Made by a program: the position numbers and the translations under genes | The notes under the pieces: model-generated | What the model was told of the DNA's origin: nothing | Seen by the model: the letters and a program-made list of their open reading frames with translations, nothing else | The model's database searches: none | DNA from: Candidatus Saccharimonadota bacterium | GTDB taxonomy: Bacteria; Patescibacteriota; Saccharimonadia; Saccharimonadales; Saccharimonadaceae | Length of the DNA: 62,650 bases | Direction: 5' to 3' | Assembly: GCA_017533605.1 (NCBI GenBank) | Contig: JAFWKF010000002.1 | Coordinates: 1-62,650, forward strand | Shown: positions 58,876 to 62,650 of the stretch, piece by piece | Numbering within the stretch: position 1 is the first letter of the stretch | How the letters are laid out: every line of letters begins with the position of its first letter

Positions 58876-59601
58876 TTATAATGAAACTGCAATTGAACGG
58901 ATTTGTTTGTTGGTCAGGATGCCGTTTTCTGCTTCGATCTTGTAGATAATTCCGCCATTAACCCAGGCTGCATTGCTGCCGCTAACATAGAGCGTGAGAC
59001 CTTGTTCCCTAACGATAGAATAGTTTTCTTTGTAAGTGGGCTTTACGAAATTAGTAAGAAGGGCGTTAGAATCCCAAGAGGATTTTTCTTCAGTAAGTGT
59101 GAAGGAAGTGTTTTCGGTGGAATTTTTAAATCTGATGGTAACCTTGCCGTTTTCTGAAGAAATATCAGAAGTAACGTAACCCCTAGGAACGTAGCTAGGA
59201 TATGACGCATTGATGCCAGTTTGCATAGCGGCAACTTTTAAGGAAATGTCTGGCATATTGATATTAATGAAATAAGCAATAGCAAAAACTGCAGCTGCGG
59301 CGCAGGACAAGGCGAGCATCACGCGACCAAAACCGAATTTGATTTTACCGGATTTTTTATCGGTGGTTTTTTCGGCCATGGTAGTAGTGTTGGAAGCTTC
59401 GGCGAGAGCCTTTTTAATGGCTTGTTCTTTGAGCTCTTTGGCGGTAACTTTAGAAACTTGTGGTTGCGAGGTTTGATTCTTGTTGACCTTAACCATAACG
59501 TCAGTGCTTCTTGCTGGGCGACTGACATATTTACGGTTTAATGTAGTGGAAGCTTGAACACGCCTTCTAGCGGTTGGGGCTGTATTATCTCTTGATTGCA
59601 T
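58876..59601 (-). CDS. Single-pass membrane protein, DUF4367-like
   Basis: 241 aa from ATG 59601, with GAGGT 5 nt upstream. A basic Thr-rich cytoplasmic region (1-95) precedes one membrane segment (about 100-118, LALSCAAAAVFAIAYFI). The extracellular domain (~125-241) has SYPSYVPRGYVTS and a Trp-containing repeat region resembling DUF4367 (anti-sigma-factor-tail-like) domains. It is convergent with gltX (1 nt between stops). The function is unknown; sensing at the envelope is a guess. Confidence 0.7.
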   Translation of the reverse strand: MQSRDNTAPTARRRVQASTTLNRKYVSRPARSTDVMVKVNKNQTSQPQVSKVTAKELKEQAIKKALAEASNTTTMAEKTTDKKSGKIKFGFGRVMLALSCAAAAVFAIAYFININMPDISLKVAAMQTGINASYPSYVPRGYVTSDISSENGKVTIRFKNSTENTSFTLTEEKSSWDSNALLTNFVKPTYKENYSIVREQGLTLYVSGSNAAWVNGGIIYKIEAENGILTNKQIRSIAVSL

Positions 59602-59678
59602 TATTACCTCGCTTATTCTTATATCCATCATACTATTGTTTAAATCAAAATGCAAGAGCTAATTAAAAGATTTCGTGA

Positions 59679-59684
59679 TATAAT
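59679..59684 (+). promoter_or_regulatory. Leaderless -10 box of the PEGA gene
   Basis: TATAAT, 8 nt, ATG at 59693. No Shine-Dalgarno site is visible. Confidence 0.62.
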
Positions 59685-59692
59685 TTAGATGT

Positions 59693-61090
59693 ATGGATAG
59701 AGAGAAAAAACGCCGTCGCCAAAGCTTTAAAGTAATTGTTTCGGAAATACTAATGACTTTAGCGGTGGTAGTTACAGTAATTGTTTTAGCTTTTATTGTA
59801 TCTGGATATTGGGTCAATTCGGATTTCGAAGTGGAACGTCAAGGACTTTTGCAAGTTTCTTCTGTGCCAACTGGCGCTGAAGTAGTGATTGACGATGAAT
59901 CTGCGTGGCTGCAGCGCACTAACACTTCCAAAGTTTTACCTAGTGGCACACATAAAGTTGAGCTTAAAAAAGAGGGTTATGATTCTTGGTCTAAAACGAT
60001 TGATATTTCTGAAGGTTTGCTGTATCGTCTTCATTACCCAAGGCTCTTTTTGCTAAAACGTGAAAAAGAAAAAATCTTAAGTGTGGGCGGTGCTACTTTT
60101 GCTAGTGTTTCACCAAATCGTAAAACATTGTTAGTAGCCAATAATACTACCGAATGGAAACTAATTGATCTTGATAGAGAAAGCATTGAAGCTAAAAAAA
60201 TAAATATAGCTGAGTATTTTTCTGGCGTAAGTATGGCAGAAGGAGCAACTGTAGGTTTATTTAATAGTGATATACTGGACGCGGATTGGGCGAAAGATGA
60301 TAATCATATATTGTTCAAAGTACGTAGCGGTGAAAATGTAGAATGGGTTTTAGTGGATGTTAGAAACTTAAAGAATACCATTAACCTTACTAAAGAATTT
60401 GGAGTGAATTTTTCTAAAGTAGAGATATTGGATAATTCGGCTAATAATTTGTTAATAGTACAGAATAGCAATTTGCAGAGAGTTGATTTATCTAGTAAGG
60501 CAATTTCAGCGGTGATAGTTGAAAACATTGTCAGCTTTGATCATTTTGAAAACGAGGTGATATATGTGGCCAAAAAGGATGAAGGGTTTGTAATGGGTAA
60601 AACCGAGATCGGTGATAACGAGCCTGAAATACTTGATCATTTAGCGAGCTCGGCGAGAGTTTTAATTAGCAAGTTTTATGACGATAAATATATTACATTA
60701 GTGCAAGGCCAAACTGTAACTTTATATCGTGAGGATGACTATATAAAGGTTCAAGAATACGAGCTTAGTTTCGTGCCGGAAAGTTTGAAGGTCGGACATA
60801 ACGGAGAGTTTATTATCATGGCAAGTGGTGGTAGTATCGCTACACTAGACATGGAAGCGATGAAAACCACCGAATGGTCGCTAGGTGACGCTAAATATGG
60901 TTGGGTAGACAATGATATGATTTATACGGTAAAAGAAGGCGAGCTTTCGGTTTATGATTTTGATGGGCTAAATCATCGGTCACTAGCTAAAAATGTTTCT
61001 GAGCATTTTCCTGCTACAATTACTTCAGATAAATGGTTGTATTATTTTAGTGATGACTATTTAGTACGTGAATGGTTAATTAAACGTTAA
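59693..61090 (+). CDS. PEGA-domain membrane protein with beta-propeller-like region
   Basis: A 465-aa extracellular protein anchored by one helix (about 18-42). A PEGA domain follows (about 53-110: GLLQVSSVPTGAEVVIDDE, PSGTHKVELKKEGYDSW). The remaining ~330 residues are repeated beta-strand units with WAKDDNHILF-like blades, as in a TolB/WD40-type propeller. PEGA domains are common on bacterial surfaces. It is leaderless and its stop overlaps the sortase gene by 4 nt. Confidence 0.82.
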   Translation: MDREKKRRRQSFKVIVSEILMTLAVVVTVIVLAFIVSGYWVNSDFEVERQGLLQVSSVPTGAEVVIDDESAWLQRTNTSKVLPSGTHKVELKKEGYDSWSKTIDISEGLLYRLHYPRLFLLKREKEKILSVGGATFASVSPNRKTLLVANNTTEWKLIDLDRESIEAKKINIAEYFSGVSMAEGATVGLFNSDILDADWAKDDNHILFKVRSGENVEWVLVDVRNLKNTINLTKEFGVNFSKVEILDNSANNLLIVQNSNLQRVDLSSKAISAVIVENIVSFDHFENEVIYVAKKDEGFVMGKTEIGDNEPEILDHLASSARVLISKFYDDKYITLVQGQTVTLYREDDYIKVQEYELSFVPESLKVGHNGEFIIMASGGSIATLDMEAMKTTEWSLGDAKYGWVDNDMIYTVKEGELSVYDFDGLNHRSLAKNVSEHFPATITSDKWLYYFSDDYLVREWLIKR

Positions 61091-62292
61091 TTTCCAGTAA
61101 GCCAGTTCCAAATTCCTTCAAAGAAGGAAGGTTCGTTGGCGGGGAGAAGTTCTTCTTGATTTTGGTCAACTGTAGGGAGGTTTTCGGATTCATCGGCCCC
61201 TTCGTAACTTGGTGAGATTTGTTCTGCGGTGACTAGCAAACGATAGCGTGAAGTACCAAGCGGCGTACAAGTTACAAGGGTAAGTAAAGGTTTGTCAGTG
61301 TCCACGACGAGTGAGGCTACATTAGTAGGTTCTACGACTTGTTTCTTGATAACACGATAGGTGTATCGGGTGGAGTTGTAATTGACATATATTAAGTCGC
61401 CGTCATTTAACCTCTCGAGACCAGAAAAGATGTATTTGTATGGGTTAGAGCTATAAACATCGCCAGCAGAGTGGCCAGTAATGACCAAGTTGCCAATTTC
61501 GCCTGGGTAGGCACTAGCGCCGGCGATGCGATAATGTGCTACGCCGTTGTTCATAGCAGACATAATTTCGGAGAGTTGAATGCCAAAGTGTACTGGAACG
61601 TCAATGTTGAGTTTGGGAATGATTAGGCGTGGTTCAGCAGAAACTGTTTGGGTGATAGTTGGATCAATGGCTTCAATCTCTGAAGCGGGGGCGTTGCCTG
61701 GTGAAACATAAGCCATGATAGGTGCAAAAATTAGACGGTTGTATTGTAAGAACAAGATTATTAGTACTACGGCGACACCAGCGATAATGGGGATTAAACG
61801 GCGATGACGGCGGGTTTTTTTGGCGCTATCAGTGGCTTTTTTGCGGATATGTCGGCGGAGATTTTGACGGATACTGTCGGAGTTTTGATCCGCGCTCCAT
61901 TCTTGGTTTACCTCTGTAGTGCCAAGTGATAAACCTGATTTTTTATTGAGTTTGGCACTGGATTTAGTAATGGAGTTTAAGATTTCTTCTTCTTCAGCTT
62001 TTTCGCGTGCGTCTTTTAAGCGTTCTTTTGCAATGTAATTTCTAGCGGCGTTGGAATAGTATTCACTGTAGTATTTTTGGTAATAATCTTGCCAGGCAGA
62101 GTGGTATTTTTTCCAGGATTCTGAATTGATTTTAGGTGTAACTGGTTCGTTTTTAAGAGCGCTGGCGCTTTTTTCGTGTGCGGCTTTTTGGGCAGACTTA
62201 GCATAAGCCGCCAGAACTTTCTTTCTGGCGATTGCTGAAGCCGCTTGGCGTTGTAAGTCACTAGAAGACTGCCCACCGGTTTTGGAATCCAT
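61087..62292 (-). CDS. Sortase with long coiled-coil cytoplasmic N-terminus
   Basis: A 401-aa transpeptidase that would join PNTG/LPXTG-type surface proteins to the cell wall or to each other. The cytoplasmic region (1-165) is basic and coiled-coil-like, and the membrane helix lies at about 167-187. The catalytic domain is ~210-365: VITGHSAG with the catalytic His (near 272), TLVTCTPLGTSRYRL with Cys (near 341) and Arg. The TCTPxGxxxxR pattern is that of class C/D-type enzymes. Substrates in this window would be the proteins at 18808 and perhaps 27643. The start is leaderless (TATAAT 6 nt upstream). Confidence 0.92.
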   Translation of the reverse strand: MDSKTGGQSSSDLQRQAASAIARKKVLAAYAKSAQKAAHEKSASALKNEPVTPKINSESWKKYHSAWQDYYQKYYSEYYSNAARNYIAKERLKDAREKAEEEEILNSITKSSAKLNKKSGLSLGTTEVNQEWSADQNSDSIRQNLRRHIRKKATDSAKKTRRHRRLIPIIAGVAVVLIILFLQYNRLIFAPIMAYVSPGNAPASEIEAIDPTITQTVSAEPRLIIPKLNIDVPVHFGIQLSEIMSAMNNGVAHYRIAGASAYPGEIGNLVITGHSAGDVYSSNPYKYIFSGLERLNDGDLIYVNYNSTRYTYRVIKKQVVEPTNVASLVVDTDKPLLTLVTCTPLGTSRYRLLVTAEQISPSYEGADESENLPTVDQNQEELLPANEPSFFEGIWNWLTGN

Positions 62293-62298
62293 AGGCTT

Positions 62299-62304
62299 AT
62301 TATA
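62299..62304 (-). promoter_or_regulatory. Leaderless -10 box of the sortase gene
   Basis: TATAAT on the minus strand, 6 nt before the ATG. Confidence 0.7.
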
Positions 62305-62650
62305 GCATACTGCACGAAATTATGATATAATTACTGATATGGGCGAGTGGCGGAACTGGTAGACGCGCTAGACTCAAAATCTGGTGATCGTAAGATCGTA
62401 AGGGTTCGATTCCCTTCCCGCCCACCATCATAGAACAAAATTCTGGATCTTCGCGCGAAAGCGCGTTTTTTATTGCCGAGCGAAGCTCGGAATAATGGCG
62501 AAAATGGGCTCGCGGTGCGGGGGTCGCGAGCCCATTTTCGCCTGCCCCTTGCCCGACTTCACAGCCTGCCAAGTGGATTTTCTTACCGCTTAAAATGAGG
62601 TTCGAGCCGAACATTTCTAGCGCGAGTTGCTTTTTCTGGTTTGGATTGCC
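62300..62650 (-). CDS. C-terminal end of a probable site-specific recombinase (partial)
   Basis: A minus-strand frame is open to the right window edge. Its first visible residues, KKQLALEMFGSNLILSGKKIHL, resemble the end of serine recombinases found in CPR genomes. The natural end is unclear: the frame then runs through palindrome E6, the tRNA-Leu terminator and antisense tRNA-Leu, and stops at 62300. The real protein part is probably only ~62540-62650, extended by non-protein sequence, or decayed. The adjacency of a recombinase to a tRNA gene suggests a mobile element beyond the window. Confidence 0.45.
   Translation of the reverse strand, partial: GNPNQKKQLALEMFGSNLILSGKKIHLAGCEVGQGAGENGLATPAPRAHFRHYSELRSAIKNALSREDPEFCSMMVGGKGIEPLRSYDHQILSLARLPVPPLAHISNYIIISCSML
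62326..62331 (+). promoter_or_regulatory. -10 box of tRNA-Leu
   Basis: TATAAT, 9 nt before the mature tRNA 5' end, so little or no 5' leader would be transcribed. Confidence 0.65.
62341..62427 (+). tRNA. tRNA-Leu (CAA)
   Basis: An 87-nt class II tRNA with a variable-arm stem (TGATCGTAAGATCG). The anticodon loop CTCAAAA carries CAA, the T loop is TTCGATT, and CCA is encoded. The acceptor GGGCGAG/CCCGCCC has one A-C mismatch at position 6. It is followed by a terminator and the end of a probable recombinase gene. Confidence 0.93.
62452..62471 (+). terminator. Terminator of tRNA-Leu
   Basis: CGCGC-GAAA-GCGCG hairpin followed by TTTTTT. Confidence 0.88.
62497..62542. repeat. Palindrome E6 near the window end
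   Basis: GGCGAAAATGGGCTCGCG and CGCGAGCCCATTTTCGCC are perfectly complementary over 18 bp around a 10-nt loop. It shares CCCATTT(T)CGCCTG with E1. A second small palindrome GCCGAG-CGAA-CTCGG-type lies at 62475-62490. It sits in the C-terminal frame of the gene entering from the right. Confidence 0.88.

Noticed and set aside
62300-62427. Open frame antisense to tRNA-Leu reading like a protein (KGIEPLRSYDHQILSLARLPVPPL)
   Set aside because: It is the translation of antisense tRNA sequence; such conceptual proteins recur in databases wherever this tRNA lies. Only the part right of E6 is likely protein.
1-62650. CRISPR array
   Set aside because: No set of regularly spaced direct repeats with unique spacers was seen; the only tandem repeat is the coding 24-nt unit.
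1-62650. UGA recoded as glycine (as in SR1/Gracilibacteria)
   Set aside because: TGA acts as a stop, for example in mraY, and conserved glycines are encoded by GGN.

Overview
The window reads as a chromosomal segment of a Candidatus Saccharibacteria (TM7, Patescibacteria/CPR) genome. The 16S rRNA 3' end, the reduced gene set, the Gram-positive-type envelope (sortase, surface proteins with PNTG sorting motifs, polysaccharide deacetylase), the VirD4-like ATPase and the standard genetic code (TGA is used as a stop) all fit; the phylum call is inference. The DNA is AT-rich, genes are tightly packed, and both strands are used.

Layout. 1-130 is the 3' end of 16S rRNA, followed by a terminator and no 23S gene. 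A tRNA-Ala/tRNA-Ile pair lies 3.3 kb further on. 0.4-8.8 kb holds hypothetical genes, MazG, a SpoU methyltransferase, a deacetylase, an ABC exporter, an orphan small RNA, a KGG protein, a Zn-peptidase-like protein, a ROK kinase and ribosomal protein S1. 8.9-20.5 kb has an acidic coiled-coil protein, an acyl-CoA ligase, a glycosyltransferase, a HerA-like ATPase, a DUF1653/NUDIX/HAD set, a GntR-controlled ABC exporter and a sortable surface protein. 20.7-33.4 kb is informational: infB, fmt, def, priA and recJ, with a large FISUMP-domain surface protein, a CYTH protein and a DUF4868 (KwaB-like) protein. 33.6-41.3 kb is a division/cell-wall cluster: rsmH, a 21-residue ORF, ftsL-like, PBP2/FtsI, mraY, ftsW, murG, ftsQ-like. 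Structured non-coding segments lie before it, inside it and after it. 42-62 kb holds a VirD4-like ATPase, a sigma-region-4/HARE protein, topA, dprA, pth, PhoH/PIN, der, DUF3048, two secreted proteins of one family, gltX, a PEGA protein and a sortase. The right edge has tRNA-Leu next to the C-terminus of a probable recombinase.

Expression. About nineteen genes have a -10 box (usually TATAAT) ending 6-8 nt before the start codon, with no room for a Shine-Dalgarno site, so they are predicted to be leaderless. In three gene pairs the TAA stop of the upstream gene is the middle of the TATAAT of the next gene. The other genes have normal AGGAGG-type sites, so two initiation modes coexist.

The most unusual material is: (1) GC-rich nested palindromes that sit in frame inside topA, der and probably a recombinase gene, or supply the stop codons of two convergent genes; (2) a possible RNA of about 300 nt before rsmH closed by a 30-position helix in which every departure from perfect complementarity is a G-U pair; (3) the stop-codon/-10-box fusion; (4) an orphan small RNA of about 90 nt with a consensus promoter.
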